Both the position numbers and the translations under genes were made by a program. Shown in pieces: positions 53,093 through 63,850 of a stretch of DNA of 64,000 nt (positions within the stretch are counted from its first letter, which is position 1; each line of letters starts with the position of its first letter). The notes beneath the pieces are model-generated. The model did not search any database, was not told the origin of the DNA, and was given only the letters and a program-made list of their open reading frames with translations. Source of the stretch: Chitinimonas viridis (GTDB lineage: Bacteria > Pseudomonadota > Gammaproteobacteria > Burkholderiales > Chitinimonadaceae); NCBI RefSeq assembly GCF_030409555.1, contig NZ_JAUFPU010000007.1, positions 57,113 to 121,112 of the forward strand, read 5' to 3'.

Positions 53093-54409
53093 TCAGCCAG
53101 CCTTAAAGTTCGCCTTCTTCAGCAAACTCTCGTACTGGTGAGACAGCAGATACGACTGGACCTGTGCCATGAAGTCCATCGTTACCACCACCACGATCAA
53201 CAGTGAAGTACCGCCGAAATAGAACGGCAGGTTCCACTGCAGGAGCAGGAACTCCGGAATCAGGCAGATGATGCTGATGTAGATCGCACCGATCAGCGTC
53301 AGACGCAGAATCACACGCTCAATATACTTTGCGGTCTGTTCACCCGGGCGTATGCCAGGAATGTACGCACCGCTCTTCTTCAGGTTCTCAGCCGTTTCCT
53401 TGGGATTGAAAACCAAGGCGGTATAGAAGTAGCAGAAGAAGATGATGGCAGCTGCGTAAAGCATCACATACAGCGGCTGACCAGGATGCAACATGGAGCC
53501 GACCGGCTTCAACCAGGAGAAGAAGCTGGACTCGCCACCCCAGGACATCAGGGTAGCCGGGAACAATATGATGCTCGAAGCAAAAATCGGCGGTATGACA
53601 CCAGCCATGTTCAGCTTGAGTGGCAGATGGGTATTCTGGCCTTGCATCACGCGGTTGCCCACCTGACGCTTGGCATAGCTCACCAGCACCTTGCGCTGAC
53701 CACGTTCCACAAACACCACGGCAGCAGTCAGCAAGACCACGCCAGCCCCCAGGGCCAACACCAGCAACACAGGCAGCGCACCTTGGTTGGCCAGCTCCAG
53801 GGTCTGACCTATGGATGCCGGTATGCCAGAGGCAATACCCGCAAAGATCAGGATGGAGATACCGTTACCCAGGCCACGCTCGGTGATCTGCTCACCCAGC
53901 CACATCAAGAACATCGTGCCGGTCACCAGGGTCAACACGGTGGTGAAGTAGAACTCCGCACCACTGACACCTGGCACAACCAACTGAGAATTGAGCGCCC
54001 AACTTGCCGCACCGAAGCTTTGTGCAACAGCGATAACCACGGTCAGATAACGCGTGTACTGCGTGATCTTGCGACGACCTGCCTCACCCTCCTTCTTCAA
54101 TTCCTTCAGCTTGGGTACGACTTCCGAACCCAGCTGAACGACGATAGAAGCAGAGATATACGGCATGATGCCGATGGTAAACACCGTTGCCCTGGACAAG
54201 GCACCGCCCGAGAACATGTTGAACATGTTCAGCAGCCCGGCCCCGCTCTGCGACATGTCGAAGAGCTTGGCCAAGGCTATCGGATCAATACCTGGTATAG
54301 GGATATGCGCACCGATGCGATAAACGATCAAAGCACCTATGAGGAACAAGATTCGTTTTTTCAGATCTGCATACTTGCTTGCAGTACTGGCCATCGCAGG
54401 ATTTGCCAC
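53093..54409 (-). CDS. secY: Preprotein translocase subunit SecY
   Basis: The 438-residue channel protein has ten membrane helices; conserved parts include [34 protein letters not shown] and [10 protein letters not shown]. The start is GTG 54409. ATG 54394 is also possible, but AGGG sits about 8 bases before the GTG. It follows rplO. Confidence 0.97.
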   Translation of the reverse strand: MANPAMASTASKYADLKKRILFLIGALIVYRIGAHIPIPGIDPIALAKLFDMSQSGAGLLNMFNMFSGGALSRATVFTIGIMPYISASIVVQLGSEVVPKLKELKKEGEAGRRKITQYTRYLTVVIAVAQSFGAASWALNSQLVVPGVSGAEFYFTTVLTLVTGTMFLMWLGEQITERGLGNGISILIFAGIASGIPASIGQTLELANQGALPVLLVLALGAGVVLLTAAVVFVERGQRKVLVSYAKRQVGNRVMQGQNTHLPLKLNMAGVIPPIFASSIILFPATLMSWGGESSFFSWLKPVGSMLHPGQPLYVMLYAAAIIFFCYFYTALVFNPKETAENLKKSGAYIPGIRPGEQTAKYIERVILRLTLIGAIYISIICLIPEFLLLQWNLPFYFGGTSLLIVVVVTMDFMAQVQSYLLSHQYESLLKKANFKAG

Positions 54410-54430
54410 GTAGTCGCCCTATCTCAAGCT

Positions 54431-54865
54431 TTATTCGACAATGCTGCCGCCGGCGGCTTCCAGAGCAGCACGGGCGCCGGCAGTTGCCGACACGCCACGC
54501 AGCTTGATAGCCTTCTCCACCTTACCAGCCAGGATCAGCTTGGCAGCCTTGGCACCTTGCGGCACCAAGCCAGCCTGCTTCAACACCAGCAAGTCGGCTT
54601 CTTCAACCGGCAGCTTGTTCAGGTCGTCCAGACGCAGCTCAACCGTGTGACCCTTGGTCAACGACTTGAAACCACGCTTGGGCAGGCGACGTTGCAAAGG
54701 CATTTGACCGCCTTCGAAGCCTACCTTGTGGAAACCACCCGAACGCGACTTCTGACCCTTGTGACCACGGCCACAAGTCTTGCCCAGGCCAGAGCCAATG
54801 CCGCGGCCTACACGCTTAGAAGCGTGCTTGGCACCATCAGCGGGCTTGATCGTATTCAGTTCCAT
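54431..54865 (-). CDS. rplO: 50S ribosomal protein L15
   Basis: The 144-residue L15 starts [20 protein letters not shown] and has [13 protein letters not shown]. Its ATG directly follows the rpmD stop codon. Confidence 0.98.
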   Translation of the reverse strand: MELNTIKPADGAKHASKRVGRGIGSGLGKTCGRGHKGQKSRSGGFHKVGFEGGQMPLQRRLPKRGFKSLTKGHTVELRLDDLNKLPVEEADLLVLKQAGLVPQGAKAAKLILAGKVEKAIKLRGVSATAGARAALEAAGGSIVE

Positions 54866-55048
54866 TTAGCCCTCGCTTTTCAGCAGATAGCTGATCTTGT
54901 TGATCATGCCGCGGTTTTCCGGGGTATCGATCACTTCCACCGTTTGGCGGATGCGACGCAGACCCAGACCACGAGCGCACGCCTTGTGCGCTTCGAGACG
55001 GCCAATCAGGCTCTTGACGAGCGTTACCTTGATCTTGGAATTAGCCAT
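54866..55048 (-). CDS. rpmD: 50S ribosomal protein L30
   Basis: This 60-residue L30 reads [19 protein letters not shown] and [22 protein letters not shown] 55048 overlaps the end of rpsE by 8 bases. The longer open frame upstream lies inside rpsE and is not used. Confidence 0.97.
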   Translation of the reverse strand: MANSKIKVTLVKSLIGRLEAHKACARGLGLRRIRQTVEVIDTPENRGMINKISYLLKSEG

Positions 55049-55562
55049 TTGCCTCGGCCCCCAGGATGTCCTCGATGGCCTTGCCGCGCTTTGCAGCAAC
55101 TTCAGCCGGGCTGCGCAGCTTGGACAAACCGTCCAGGGTGGCACGCACGAGGTTGTAAGGATTGGTGGAACCGTGGCACTTGGCCGAGATGTTGGTCACG
55201 CCCATCACCTCGAACACAGCGCGCATCGGACCACCGGCCTTGATACCAGCGCCTTCAGCGGCAGGTTGCATGAACACGGTGGTAGCACCGTGCTTGCCAA
55301 CGACTGCGTGCTGAACGGTACCGTTCTTCAAGCTGATCTTCACCAGCTTGCGGCGGGCTTCTTCCATTGCCTTTTGCACAGCCACGGGCACTTCCTTCGA
55401 CTTGCCCTTGCCCATGCCAATACGGCCATCACCGTCACCGACCACGGTCAGTGCGGCGAAACCCATGATCCGGCCACCCTTCACCACCTTGGTGACGCGG
55501 TTGACGCTGATCATCTTCTCCCGCAGGCCGTCGCCGCGATCTTCGATTTCTGACTTCGCCAT
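55041..55562 (-). CDS. rpsE: 30S ribosomal protein S5
   Basis: The 173-residue S5 has [19 protein letters not shown] and the S5 fold region [19 protein letters not shown]. It takes part in translational accuracy with S4. It ends inside the rpmD start by 8 bases. Confidence 0.98.
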   Translation of the reverse strand: MAKSEIEDRGDGLREKMISVNRVTKVVKGGRIMGFAALTVVGDGDGRIGMGKGKSKEVPVAVQKAMEEARRKLVKISLKNGTVQHAVVGKHGATTVFMQPAAEGAGIKAGGPMRAVFEVMGVTNISAKCHGSTNPYNLVRATLDGLSKLRSPAEVAAKRGKAIEDILGAEANG

Positions 55563-55571
55563 GATTACTCC

Positions 55572-55925
55572 TTAGAATTCGAGGCCGGCTTCACGAGCGG
55601 CGTCGGCCAAAGCCTTGACGCGGCCGTGGTAATGGAAGCCCGAGCGGTCGAAGGCAACGGCGCTTACGCCAGCAGCCTTCGCCTTTTCGGCGATACGCTT
55701 ACCAACAGCAGCTGCAGCAGCGATGTTGCCACCGTTAGCGATGTCCTTACGGACATCCACTTCCAGGGTCGACGCGCTGGCCAGCACCTTGCCGCCGGTC
55801 TCATCAATGACCTGGGCGTAGATATGGCTGTTAGTGCGATGAACCGAAAGGCGCACCACTTTCAAGCCGGCAATGCGGGCACGGGTTTTGCGGGCCCTGC
55901 GCAAGCGAGTTTCGTTCTTGTCCAT
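55572..55925 (-). CDS. rplR: 50S ribosomal protein L18
   Basis: The 117-residue L18 has [18 protein letters not shown] and ends [20 protein letters not shown]; it binds 5S rRNA. It lies between rplF and rpsE. Confidence 0.98.
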   Translation of the reverse strand: MDKNETRLRRARKTRARIAGLKVVRLSVHRTNSHIYAQVIDETGGKVLASASTLEVDVRKDIANGGNIAAAAAVGKRIAEKAKAAGVSAVAFDRSGFHYHGRVKALADAAREAGLEF

Positions 55926-55939
55926 GATTTCAGCCTCGA

Positions 55940-56473
55940 TTACTTCTTCTTGGTTTCTTTCAGGACCACCACTTCGTCGCTATAACGTACACCCTTGCCC
56001 TTATAGGGCTCTGGAGCACGGTATGCGCGAATCTCAGCGGCAACCTGACCAACCTGTTGCTTGTCGACACCCTTCAGGAGGATCTCGGTCTGCGTCGGGG
56101 TTTCCACCTTCACACCAGCCGGCATCTTGTGCGCGACAGGGTGGGAGAAACCCAGCGTCAGATTAAGAACTTCACCTTGAGCCTGGGCACGATAACCCAC
56201 GCCTACCAGGTTGAGCTTGCGCTCAAAGCCCTTGGAGACACCGGTTACCATGTTGTTCAGCAGTGCACGCATCGTGCCGGACATGGCGCGGGAGTGCTTG
56301 CTTTCATCAACGGCCTTGAAGACCAGAGCGTTGTTTTCGACAGCGATCTCGACAGCGCTATCCAGAGGACGCGATGCGGTACCGAGCGGGCCCTTAACAA
56401 CAATCTCGCCACCGGCCAGCTTGACTTCAACGCCGGCAGGCAGAACGACTGGGTTTTTAGCTACGCGGGACAT
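55940..56473 (-). CDS. rplF: 50S ribosomal protein L6
   Basis: The 177-residue L6 begins [16 protein letters not shown] and contains [16 protein letters not shown]. It lies near the peptidyl centre and factor-binding site. Confidence 0.98.
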   Translation of the reverse strand: MSRVAKNPVVLPAGVEVKLAGGEIVVKGPLGTASRPLDSAVEIAVENNALVFKAVDESKHSRAMSGTMRALLNNMVTGVSKGFERKLNLVGVGYRAQAQGEVLNLTLGFSHPVAHKMPAGVKVETPTQTEILLKGVDKQQVGQVAAEIRAYRAPEPYKGKGVRYSDEVVVLKETKKK

Positions 56474-56483
56474 GTTCTACTCC

Positions 56484-56879
56484 TTACGCCACGAAGCAGA
56501 GCAGCTCGCCACCGATACCCTGGGCGCGTGCTTTGCGGTCAGTCATCACACCCATGGAGGTGGAGACAATGGCGATACCGAGGCCGTTCATAACCTTGGG
56601 GATATCGTTCACGCCCTTGTAGATACGCAGACCAGGCTTCGAAACGCGATCGATGCGCTCGATAACCGGACGGCCGGCGTAGTACTTCAACTCGATATCG
56701 AGCTGGGGCTTCTTTTCATCGCCGGTCACGGCGAAGTTTTCGATATAACCTTCATCCTTCAGCACGGTAGCGATAGCCACCTTGATCTTGGAGGAGGGCA
56801 TCGTTACCGACGGCTTGTCCGCACGCTGAGCGTTACGGATGCGGGTCAGCATATCGGCGATGGGATCATGCATACTCAT
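56484..56879 (-). CDS. rpsH: 30S ribosomal protein S8
   Basis: The 131-residue S8 has [17 protein letters not shown] and [18 protein letters not shown] C-terminal residues. GGAG lies 7 bases before ATG 56879, which decides it over the ATG two codons on. S8 is the spc-operon repressor in E. coli. Confidence 0.98.
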   Translation of the reverse strand: MSMHDPIADMLTRIRNAQRADKPSVTMPSSKIKVAIATVLKDEGYIENFAVTGDEKKPQLDIELKYYAGRPVIERIDRVSKPGLRIYKGVNDIPKVMNGLGIAIVSTSMGVMTDRKARAQGIGGELLCFVA

Positions 56880-56890
56880 TCGTGATCTCC

Positions 56891-57196
56891 TTACCAGCTG
56901 GCCTTGACAACACCGGGGATCTCACCACGCATGGCGATCTCACGGAGCTTGTTACGGCCGAGGCCGAACTTGCGGAACACACCACGCGGACGACCGGTAA
57001 CCGAACAACGGTTACGCAGACGCGTCGGGTTGGCGTTGCGCGGCAGGGCCTGGAGTTTCAGGCGGGCGGCGAAGCGCTCTTCGTCGCTCAGGTTCTGGTC
57101 GTTGATGATTGCCAGCAGCTGTTCGCGCTTGGCGGCAAACTTCGCCACCAGCTTTTCGCGCTTCTCTTGACGGTTGATCAAAGCGAGTTTAGCCAT
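56891..57196 (-). CDS. rpsN: 30S ribosomal protein S14 (zinc-free form)
   Basis: The 101-residue S14 is the long form lacking the CxxC zinc ribbon. It has [12 protein letters not shown] and [12 protein letters not shown]. It lies between rplE and rpsH. Confidence 0.98.
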   Translation of the reverse strand: MAKLALINRQEKREKLVAKFAAKREQLLAIINDQNLSDEERFAARLKLQALPRNANPTRLRNRCSVTGRPRGVFRKFGLGRNKLREIAMRGEIPGVVKASW

Positions 57197-57204
57197 GGCA
57201 AACC

Positions 57205-57744
57205 TCAGTTCTTAAACGGGAACTTGAACGCGGCGAGCAGCGCACGGGCTTCTTCGTCGGTCTTCGCGGTGGTGGTAATCGTGATGTTCATACCACGCAG
57301 GGCGTCGATCTTGTCGTACTCGATTTCCGGGAAAATGATCTGTTCCTTGACGCCCATGTTGTAGTTACCACGGCCATCAAAGGACTTGCCCGATACACCG
57401 CGGAAGTCGCGCACGCGCGGCAGAGCGATGGTCACCAGACGATCCAGGAATTCATACATACGATCGCGACGCAGGGTGACCTTGCAGCCAACCGGGTAGT
57501 TGTCACGAATCTTGAAGCCGGCAATCGACTTCTTCGACAGGGTCACGACGGGCTTTTGGCCGGTGATCTTGGTCAGATCGCCAACGGCGTGCTCCATGAC
57601 CTTCTTATCGGCCACAGCTTCGCCAACACCCATGTTGACAGTGATCTTCTCGATGCGCGGCACTTCCATGATCGACGTATAGCCGAACTTTTCAGTAAGC
57701 TGCGGAACGACGGTTTCTTTGTAGAAATCTTGCAAGCGTGCCAT
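57205..57744 (-). CDS. rplE: 50S ribosomal protein L5
   Basis: The 179-residue L5 has [18 protein letters not shown] and [17 protein letters not shown]. It binds 5S rRNA and P-site tRNA. It starts 2 bases after rplX ends. Confidence 0.98.
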   Translation of the reverse strand: MARLQDFYKETVVPQLTEKFGYTSIMEVPRIEKITVNMGVGEAVADKKVMEHAVGDLTKITGQKPVVTLSKKSIAGFKIRDNYPVGCKVTLRRDRMYEFLDRLVTIALPRVRDFRGVSGKSFDGRGNYNMGVKEQIIFPEIEYDKIDALRGMNITITTTAKTDEEARALLAAFKFPFKN

Positions 57745-57746
57745 GT

Positions 57747-58064
57747 TTAGCCCCCGACCACTTCGCCGTTCGACTTGAACACGCGAACTTTTTTGCCGTC
57801 GTCGAGCAACTTGAAGCCGACGCGGTCAGCCTTCTGGGTCGCTTTATTGAAGATGGCTACGTTGGAAACCTGGATCGGCATCGTCTTATCCACCACACCG
57901 CCAGCAACACCGCGAACCGGATTCGGCTTCTGGTGCTTCTTCACGACGTTGATACCCTCAACGATAACCTTGTCATTGACCAGAACACGCAGGACGGTGC
58001 CGCGCTTGCCCTTGTCTTTGCCAGTGATAACGACGACTTCGTCGCCTTTACGAATCTTATTCAT
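57747..58064 (-). CDS. rplX: 50S ribosomal protein L24
   Basis: The 105-residue L24 has the KOW motif [19 protein letters not shown]. It is an early 50S assembly protein. Confidence 0.98.
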   Translation of the reverse strand: MNKIRKGDEVVVITGKDKGKRGTVLRVLVNDKVIVEGINVVKKHQKPNPVRGVAGGVVDKTMPIQVSNVAIFNKATQKADRVGFKLLDDGKKVRVFKSNGEVVGG

Positions 58065-58075
58065 GCGCGTACCCC

Positions 58076-58444
58076 TTACAGCACTTCTGGCGCGAGCGAG
58101 ACGATCTTCATGAAGCGCTCGGTGCGCAGTTCACGCGTCACCGGCCCGAAGATGCGGGTGCCGATCGGCTCAAGCTTGTTGTTGAGGAGCACGGCGGCAT
58201 TGCCATCAAACTTGATGAGCTGACCATCGGCACGACGAACACCCTTGGCAGTGCGAACAACGACGGCGTTATAAACGTCGCCCTTCTTCACGCGGCCACG
58301 CGGTGCGGCGTCCTTGATACTCACCTTGATGATGTCGCCCACCGAAGCGTAACGACGCTTGGAGCCACCCAGCACCTTGATGCACATAACAGAGCGCGCA
58401 CCGGTGTTGTCAGCAACATCCAGCATGGATTGCATTTGAATCAT
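58076..58444 (-). CDS. rplN: 50S ribosomal protein L14
   Basis: The 122-residue L14 starts [22 protein letters not shown] 58444 is fixed by GGAGG upstream and the family N-terminus; the longer frame upstream is spacer sequence. It is the first gene of the spc-type unit. Confidence 0.98.
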   Translation of the reverse strand: MIQMQSMLDVADNTGARSVMCIKVLGGSKRRYASVGDIIKVSIKDAAPRGRVKKGDVYNAVVVRTAKGVRRADGQLIKFDGNAAVLLNNKLEPIGTRIFGPVTRELRTERFMKIVSLAPEVL

Positions 58445-58556
58445 GGAAACAAACCTCCAACTTAACCCGTCAATTCCGCCGGCATACCCGGCAGCGCCGT
58501 AGCAAACCACGGCACAACGGCCAGTTTTGGACCCCGATAGGGATAAAACTCCGACA

Positions 58557-58625
58557 CCGAAATGATGGAACACCATTTCGGACGAAGGATAAACAGCAGG
58601 GCATTCTACGATATGTAGAATGCCC
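58557..58625 (-). repeat. Two hairpins in the rpsQ-rplN spacer
   Basis: GGGCATTCTAC (58599-58609) and GTAGAATGCCC (58615-58625) form a perfect 11-bp stem. CCGAAATG (58557-58564) and CATTTCGG (58574-58581) form a second stem. Both fall in the 221-base gap between the S10 and spc units. No U-tract follows the first stem on the minus strand, so attenuation or processing is more likely than simple termination. Confidence 0.65.
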
Positions 58626-58665
58626 TGACAAGCACTTACGCTAAAAAAGTGATCAGATCACTTGA

Positions 58666-58929
58666 TTAGGCGGTACGAGCCTTCTCGATGAGACTGGTCA
58701 CGATCCAGGACTTGGTCTTGGACAGAGGACGAGTTTCCTCGATGGTCACCATGTCACCTTCGCCGTAGGCGTTGGTTTCATCGTGCGCATGGTACTTCTT
58801 CGACAGACGAATGATCTTGCCGTAGAGCGGGTGCTTAACCTTACGCTCAACCAGCACAACCACGGTCTTGTCCATCTTGTTGCTGACCACACGGCCGGTC
58901 AGCGAACGCTTCAGTTTGGTCTCGGTCAT
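58666..58929 (-). CDS. rpsQ: 30S ribosomal protein S17
   Basis: The 87-residue S17 has [20 protein letters not shown] and [13 protein letters not shown]. It is the last gene of the S10 unit; rpmC's stop abuts its start. Confidence 0.98.
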   Translation of the reverse strand: MTETKLKRSLTGRVVSNKMDKTVVVLVERKVKHPLYGKIIRLSKKYHAHDETNAYGEGDMVTIEETRPLSKTKSWIVTSLIEKARTA

Positions 58930-59118
58930 TTACGCCACCTTCTGAGCCAGGATGGTGCGAACGCGCGCGATATCGCGGCGAACGCGCTTCAGTTCACTGG
59001 TCTTGGCAAGCTGCTGGGTAGCCAGCTGCATGCGCAGGCCGAACTGGGCCTTCAGGAGCGAGGTGAGCTCGGTCTTGAGCTCATCGACCGATTTGTTACG
59101 CAATTCAGTCGCTTTCAT
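58930..59118 (-). CDS. rpmC: 50S ribosomal protein L29
   Basis: This 62-residue L29 starts [18 protein letters not shown], fixed by the family N-terminus over an in-frame upstream GTG. It lies near the exit tunnel. It starts one base after rplP ends. Confidence 0.97.
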   Translation of the reverse strand: MKATELRNKSVDELKTELTSLLKAQFGLRMQLATQQLAKTSELKRVRRDIARVRTILAQKVA

Positions 59119-59119
59119 C

Positions 59120-59536
59120 TCACTGCCCCACATGTCGGGTTACGAAAGTCGTCGCGATTGGCAGCTTGGCGGCGGCCAGACGGAAGGCTTCGCGGGCGAG
59201 AGTCTCGTCCACACCGTCCATCTCATACAGCACCTTACCAGGCTGAATCTCGGCAACGTAGTATTCCGGGCTACCCTTACCATTACCCATCCGGACTTCA
59301 GCGGGCTTGGAAGAGATAGGCTTATCCGGGAATACGCGGATCCACACACGACCGCCACGCTTGATGTGACGGGTCATGGCGCGACGAGCGGCTTCAATTT
59401 GACGCGCGGTCAGACGACCACGGCCAATGGCCTTCAGGCCCCACTCGCCGAAGCTAACCTTGTTACCGCGGGTAGCAACGCCGGTGTTACGGCCTTTCTG
59501 CTGTTTGCGGTACTTGAGTCTAGTTGGCTGCAGCAT
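59120..59536 (-). CDS. rplP: 50S ribosomal protein L16
   Basis: The 138-residue L16 starts [17 protein letters not shown] and has [19 protein letters not shown]. Its start overlaps the rpsC end by 17 bases. Confidence 0.98.
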   Translation of the reverse strand: MLQPTRLKYRKQQKGRNTGVATRGNKVSFGEWGLKAIGRGRLTARQIEAARRAMTRHIKRGGRVWIRVFPDKPISSKPAEVRMGNGKGSPEYYVAEIQPGKVLYEMDGVDETLAREAFRLAAAKLPIATTFVTRHVGQ

Positions 59537-60224
59537 TTCGAGGTCCCTTTCGCGGCTTGCGTTCGGCTTGTTCCGGCTGAGCGGCCACTTCCTGGCCAGC
59601 CTTCACGTCACCCTTGTACACCCACACCTTGATACCGATGATGCCGTAGGTGGTCTTGGCTTCGGACGTCGCGTAATCGATGTCAGCGCGCAGGGTGTGC
59701 AGGGGCACACGGCCTTCGCGATACCATTCGGTACGGGCGATTTCGATGCCGTTCAGACGACCCGACGACATGATCTTGATACCCTGGGCACCCAGACGCA
59801 TGGCGTTCTGCATCGCGCGCTTCATGGCACGACGGAACATCACGCGCTTTTCCAGCTGGGCAGCGATGGAATCAGCGATCACTTGTGCATCGGTTTCCGG
59901 CTTGCGGATTTCTTCGATGTTGATGTGCACCGGCACACCCATCAGCTTGACTAGGTCGCGCTTCAGGATCTCGATGTCTTCACCCTTCTTGCCAATCACC
60001 ACACCCGGACGGGCGCTGTGGATGGTAATGCGGGCGTTCTTGGCCGGGCGCTCGATAACGATGCGACCAACCGAGGCATGCGACAACTTTTTCTTCAGGA
60101 ACTCGCGCACCTTGATATCTTCGGCGAGCATGGCCGGGAAGTTTTTGCTATTCGCATACCACTTCGAGGCCCAGTTCTTGTTGACGGCTAGACGGAAGCC
60201 AATCGGATGAATTTTCTGTCCCAT
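59520..60224 (-). CDS. rpsC: 30S ribosomal protein S3
   Basis: The 234-residue S3 begins [20 protein letters not shown] and has the KH domain ([14 protein letters not shown]). It has a Lys/Arg-rich tail. It overlaps rplP. Confidence 0.98.
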   Translation of the reverse strand: MGQKIHPIGFRLAVNKNWASKWYANSKNFPAMLAEDIKVREFLKKKLSHASVGRIVIERPAKNARITIHSARPGVVIGKKGEDIEILKRDLVKLMGVPVHINIEEIRKPETDAQVIADSIAAQLEKRVMFRRAMKRAMQNAMRLGAQGIKIMSSGRLNGIEIARTEWYREGRVPLHTLRADIDYATSEAKTTYGIIGIKVWVYKGDVKAGQEVAAQPEQAERKPRKGPRNAAAN

Positions 60225-60231
60225 ATCGTCC

Positions 60232-60561
60232 TCATTCGCCCACGGTCAGGGTGATGTGGCAGGTTTGCTTCTCGATGCGGTTGCCACGGCCCTTGGCACG
60301 TGCGGCAAAACGCTTCAGGGAAGGTCCCTTGTCCACATAAATGGTCGTCACCTTGAGGGCGTCAATATCGGCGCCATCGTTGTGTTCGGCATTTGCAATC
60401 GCCGACAGCAACAGCTTCTTGATGATGACCGCGCCCTTTTTAGGGCTAAAGGTCAGAATGTTGATGGCGTGCTCAACCGGCTTGCCGCGCACCAGGTCAG
60501 CGACCAGGCGAGCTTTCTGAGCCGACAGGCGTGCGCCAGTCAAAATAGCGGAAGTTTGCAT
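60232..60561 (-). CDS. rplV: 50S ribosomal protein L22
   Basis: The 109-residue L22 has [20 protein letters not shown], and [17 protein letters not shown] at the C-terminus. Its loop lines the exit tunnel. Confidence 0.98.
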   Translation of the reverse strand: MQTSAILTGARLSAQKARLVADLVRGKPVEHAINILTFSPKKGAVIIKKLLLSAIANAEHNDGADIDALKVTTIYVDKGPSLKRFAARAKGRGNRIEKQTCHITLTVGE

Positions 60562-60570
60562 GGCGGCACC

Positions 60571-60846
60571 TTACTTCTTGGCTTTTTTGTCGGCAGCGTG
60601 ACCCTTGAACGTACGGGTCAGCGAGAATTCGCCCAGCTTGTGACCGACCATGTTCTCGTTGATGTACACGGGAACATGTTGCTTGCCGTTGTGCACCGCG
60701 ATGGTCAGACCGACGAAGTCGGGCAGCACGGTGGAGCGACGGGACCAGGTCTTTACCGGGCGCTTGTCGTTGGTCGCACGCACTGCTTCAATCTTCTTGA
60801 GCAGATGAGCGTCGACGAACGGGCCTTTTTTAACGGAACGAGCCAT
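60571..60846 (-). CDS. rpsS: 30S ribosomal protein S19
   Basis: The 91-residue S19 starts [20 protein letters not shown] and has [17 protein letters not shown]. It lies in the 30S head. Confidence 0.98.
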   Translation of the reverse strand: MARSVKKGPFVDAHLLKKIEAVRATNDKRPVKTWSRRSTVLPDFVGLTIAVHNGKQHVPVYINENMVGHKLGEFSLTRTFKGHAADKKAKK

Positions 60847-60852
60847 GTCTAA

Positions 60853-61683
60853 TTACCCCTTATTCGAATACCGGCGGCGCACGATCATATTGTCGGTGCG
60901 CTTGTTGCTGCGGGTACGGTAACCCTTAGTCGGGGTACCCCACGGGCTAACCGGCACACGACCTTCACCAGTGCGGCCTTCACCACCACCGTGCGGGTGA
61001 TCGATCGGGTTCATCGCCGTACCGCGAACGGTCGGGCGAATACCACGCCAGCGATTTGCACCGGCCTTACCGATCTTGCGCAGGTTGTGCTCTTCGTTAC
61101 CGACTTCACCGATGGTGGCGCGGCAATCGACGTGCACCTTGCGGATTTCACCGGAACGCAGACGCAGCTGGGCGTATGCACCTTCGCGAGCCAGCAATTG
61201 CACGGAAGCACCGGCCGAACGCGCAATCTGCGCACCCTTGCCAGGTTGCATTTCGATGCAATGGATGGTGCTACCGACCGGAATGTTGCGCAGCGGCAGG
61301 GTGTTACCCGCCTTGATCGGCGCTTCCGGGCCGCTCACCACTTGCGCGCCGGCCTTCAGGCCACGCGGAGCGATGATGTAGCGACGCTCGCCATCAGCGT
61401 AGCAGAGCAGCGCGATGTGGGCGGTACGGTTAGGGTCGTATTCCAGACGCTCAACGGTGGCAACAATGCCATCCTTGTTGCGACGGAAATCGATCAGGCG
61501 GTAGTGCTGCTTGTGGCCGCCGCCTTGATGGCGAACGGTAACCACACCGCGATTGTTACGACCGGCGTTCTTGCTTTGGCTTTCCACCAGGGCAGCGTGC
61601 GGCTTGCCCTTGTGCAGCTCGGGGCTGACAACCTTGACAACGGCGCGGCGACCGGGGGATGTGGGCTTAACTTTTACCAGCAT
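60853..61683 (-). CDS. rplB: 50S ribosomal protein L2
   Basis: The 276-residue L2 has [19 protein letters not shown], and [22 protein letters not shown] residues ([18 protein letters not shown]). It is needed for subunit joining and peptidyl transfer. Confidence 0.98.
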   Translation of the reverse strand: MLVKVKPTSPGRRAVVKVVSPELHKGKPHAALVESQSKNAGRNNRGVVTVRHQGGGHKQHYRLIDFRRNKDGIVATVERLEYDPNRTAHIALLCYADGERRYIIAPRGLKAGAQVVSGPEAPIKAGNTLPLRNIPVGSTIHCIEMQPGKGAQIARSAGASVQLLAREGAYAQLRLRSGEIRKVHVDCRATIGEVGNEEHNLRKIGKAGANRWRGIRPTVRGTAMNPIDHPHGGGEGRTGEGRVPVSPWGTPTKGYRTRSNKRTDNMIVRRRYSNKG

Positions 61684-61694
61684 CGTCGTTCTCC

Positions 61695-62000
61695 TTACTG
61701 TGCAGCCTGGAGGTCAATTTCTTGACCGGGCTTAAGGGCAACGTAGGCCTTCTTCCAGCCCTTGCGCCAGCCGTTGGTACGGCCGAAACGCTTTTGCTTC
61801 GGCTTCACATTGGTGACTTGGACGGATTCGACCTGCACTTTGAACAGCAACTCAACCGCAGCCTTGATTTCCGGCTTGGTCGCATCGCTGACGACGCGGA
61901 AAACCACTTGCTCGTACTTCTCAGCAACCAGCGTGCTCTTTTCAGAGATCACCGGAGCCAGCAGTACCTGCAGCAGACGATCTTGATTCAGCTGAGTCAT
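61695..62000 (-). CDS. rplW: 50S ribosomal protein L23
   Basis: The 101-residue L23 has [19 protein letters not shown] and [19 protein letters not shown]. It docks trigger factor and SRP at the exit tunnel. It overlaps rplD by 4 bases. Confidence 0.98.
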   Translation of the reverse strand: MTQLNQDRLLQVLLAPVISEKSTLVAEKYEQVVFRVVSDATKPEIKAAVELLFKVQVESVQVTNVKPKQKRFGRTNGWRKGWKKAYVALKPGQEIDLQAAQ

Positions 62001-62620
62001 GCCAGGATCTCCTCGATTTGCTTGAGCGCCTCGCGGGTGACCAGCACCTTCTTGAAGCGAACCAGGCTGACCGGATCGGCCTGCGACGGCTCGAGCACGA
62101 GCACGTTAGGCAGGTTGCGCGAGGCCAGGTACAGGTTCTCGTCAAGATTGTCGGTGACAATCAGGGTGCGCTCGTTCAGACCCATGGCAGCCAGCTTGGC
62201 AGCAAATGCCTTGGTCTTCGGGGTTTCGGCGGTGAAGCCGTCAACCACCACCAGACGCTCTTCACGCACCAGTTGCGACAGGATGGTCGCCAGGCCAGCG
62301 CGGTACATCTTGCGGTTGACCTTCTGGGTGAAGTTTTCGTCAGGGGAGCTCGGGAAAATCTTGCCACCACCACGCCACAGCGGGCTGGACGCCATACCGG
62401 CACGAGCGCGACCCGTACCCTTTTGACGCCACGGCTTGCGGGTGGACTTGGCTACATCGCTACGGCCCTTTTGGGCACGGTTGCCGCTACGGGCATTGGC
62501 GAGGTAGGCGGTGACAACCTGGTGAACCAGGGCTTCATTGTAATCGCGACCGAACAGTGCGTCGGAAGCGGTCACGCTGGCAGCGGCTTGGCCACTTGCA
62601 TTGATGACTTTCAGTTCCAT
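61997..62620 (-). CDS. rplD: 50S ribosomal protein L4
   Basis: The 207-residue L4 has [20 protein letters not shown] and [14 protein letters not shown]. In E. coli L4 represses the S10 operon. Its ATG overlaps the rplC stop. Confidence 0.98.
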   Translation of the reverse strand: MELKVINASGQAAASVTASDALFGRDYNEALVHQVVTAYLANARSGNRAQKGRSDVAKSTRKPWRQKGTGRARAGMASSPLWRGGGKIFPSSPDENFTQKVNRKMYRAGLATILSQLVREERLVVVDGFTAETPKTKAFAAKLAAMGLNERTLIVTDNLDENLYLASRNLPNVLVLEPSQADPVSLVRFKKVLVTREALKQIEEILA

Positions 62621-63264
62621 TACGCACCTGCCTTCACGCTGGGACGCACGACAACGTCGTTGCCCTTGGAGCCGGGAACGGCACCCTTGACGAGCAACAG
62701 ACCGCGCTCGGCGTCAACACGAACCACTTCCAGGTTTTGCACGGTGCTCTTGACGTTACCGTACTGACCAGCCATGCGCTTACCGGGGAATACACGACCC
62801 GGATCCTGCGCCATACCGATCGAACCAGGAGCGTTGTGCGACACGGAGTTACCGTGGGAGGCACGCTGCGAACTGAAGTTGTGACGCTTGATGGCACCGG
62901 AGAAGCCCTTACCCTGGGAGGTACCGGTCACATCGACCAGTTGACCCACGGTGAAGATCTCAACGGTGATCTGGCTGCCAGGCTGGAACTTGGCCAGCTC
63001 GTCAGCCGTCAGCGCGAACTCGTGCAGACCACGACCAGCCTCGACACCTGCCTTGGCAAAGTGACCGGCTTCAGCCTTGTTGACACGATTGGCGCGACGC
63101 TCGCCGAAGGTGACTTGCACAGCGGCATAGCCATCTACTTCAGGAGTCTTGATTTGCGCGACGCGATTGGACGACAGATCCAGCACGGTCACCGGGATGG
63201 AAGCACCATCCTCGACGAACACGCGGGTCATACCGACCTTGCGCCCGATAAGTCCTAAGCTCAT
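62620..63264 (-). CDS. rplC: 50S ribosomal protein L3
   Basis: The 214-residue L3 starts [20 protein letters not shown] and has [26 protein letters not shown] lies just before its ATG. A 187-base spacer with a hairpin separates it from rpsJ. Confidence 0.98.
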   Translation of the reverse strand: MSLGLIGRKVGMTRVFVEDGASIPVTVLDLSSNRVAQIKTPEVDGYAAVQVTFGERRANRVNKAEAGHFAKAGVEAGRGLHEFALTADELAKFQPGSQITVEIFTVGQLVDVTGTSQGKGFSGAIKRHNFSSQRASHGNSVSHNAPGSIGMAQDPGRVFPGKRMAGQYGNVKSTVQNLEVVRVDAERGLLLVKGAVPGSKGNDVVVRPSVKAGA

Positions 63265-63389
63265 CGTTCTTTCCTTTTAAAAGGGCCAGCTACGATTGGC
63301 CGGCGATCATCGCAAGCCGCGCAGGGCGGCCTGCATCGAACGAAACTACCTGCCTTGCACCACCACCTTACGGCAGCAAAAAATACAAA

Positions 63390-63416
63390 GCGGGCTCGCC
63401 ATTACAGCGAGCCCGC
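63390..63416 (-). terminator. Terminator-like hairpin between rpsJ and rplC
   Basis: GCGGGCTCGC (63390-63399) and GCGAGCCCGC (63407-63416) form a perfect 10-bp stem with a 7-base loop. On the minus strand TTTGTATTTTTT follows. It lies 35 bases after the rpsJ stop and could end or attenuate transcription from tuf-rpsJ. Confidence 0.75.
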
Positions 63417-63451
63417 GATGATACTGCAACGTCTTGGTTTTATGCAAGAAA

Positions 63452-63763
63452 TTATTGCAGTTTGATCTCTACGTCCACACCAGCCGGCAGATCCAGCTTC
63501 ATCAGGGCGTCAACCGTCTTGTCGGTCGGGTCCACGATATCCATCAGGCGCAGGTGAGTACGGATCTCGAGCTGGTCGCGCGAGGTCTTGTTCACGTGCG
63601 GCGAACGCAGCACGTCGAAACGTTCAATCTTGGTGGGCAGCGGAACCGGGCCCTTGACCACAGCGCCAGTGCGCTTGGCAGTGTCGACGATTTCCTGGGC
63701 GGAACGATCGATCAGTGCGTAGTCGTAAGCCTTGAGGCGGATGCGGATCTTTTGGTTAGCCAT
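63452..63763 (-). CDS. rpsJ: 30S ribosomal protein S10
   Basis: The 103-residue S10 starts [20 protein letters not shown] and has [23 protein letters not shown] 63763 has AGGA upstream. It lies after tuf and is separated from rplC by a terminator-like hairpin. Confidence 0.98.
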   Translation of the reverse strand: MANQKIRIRLKAYDYALIDRSAQEIVDTAKRTGAVVKGPVPLPTKIERFDVLRSPHVNKTSRDQLEIRTHLRLMDIVDPTDKTVDALMKLDLPAGVDVEIKLQ

Positions 63764-63820
63764 GATTTTTCCTAAAGAGCGAGACAACCGGATGGTTGCC
63801 TGAACAACATGAAAGAACAA

Positions 63821-63842
63821 GGGTGGGCCTGCTGGCCCACCC
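63821..63842 (-). repeat. Hairpin after tuf
   Basis: GGGTGGGCC (63821-63829), loop TGCT, GGCCCACCC (63834-63842): a perfect 9-bp stem 8 bases after the tuf stop, with a weak T-rich tail on the minus strand. It may be a partial terminator before rpsJ. Confidence 0.6.
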
Positions 63843-63850
63843 ATTGACCA

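Noticed and set aside
53486..55243. 585-codon plus-strand frame opposite secY, rplO, rpmD and part of rpsE
   Set aside because: It spans several certain genes on the other strand and has no domain of its own.
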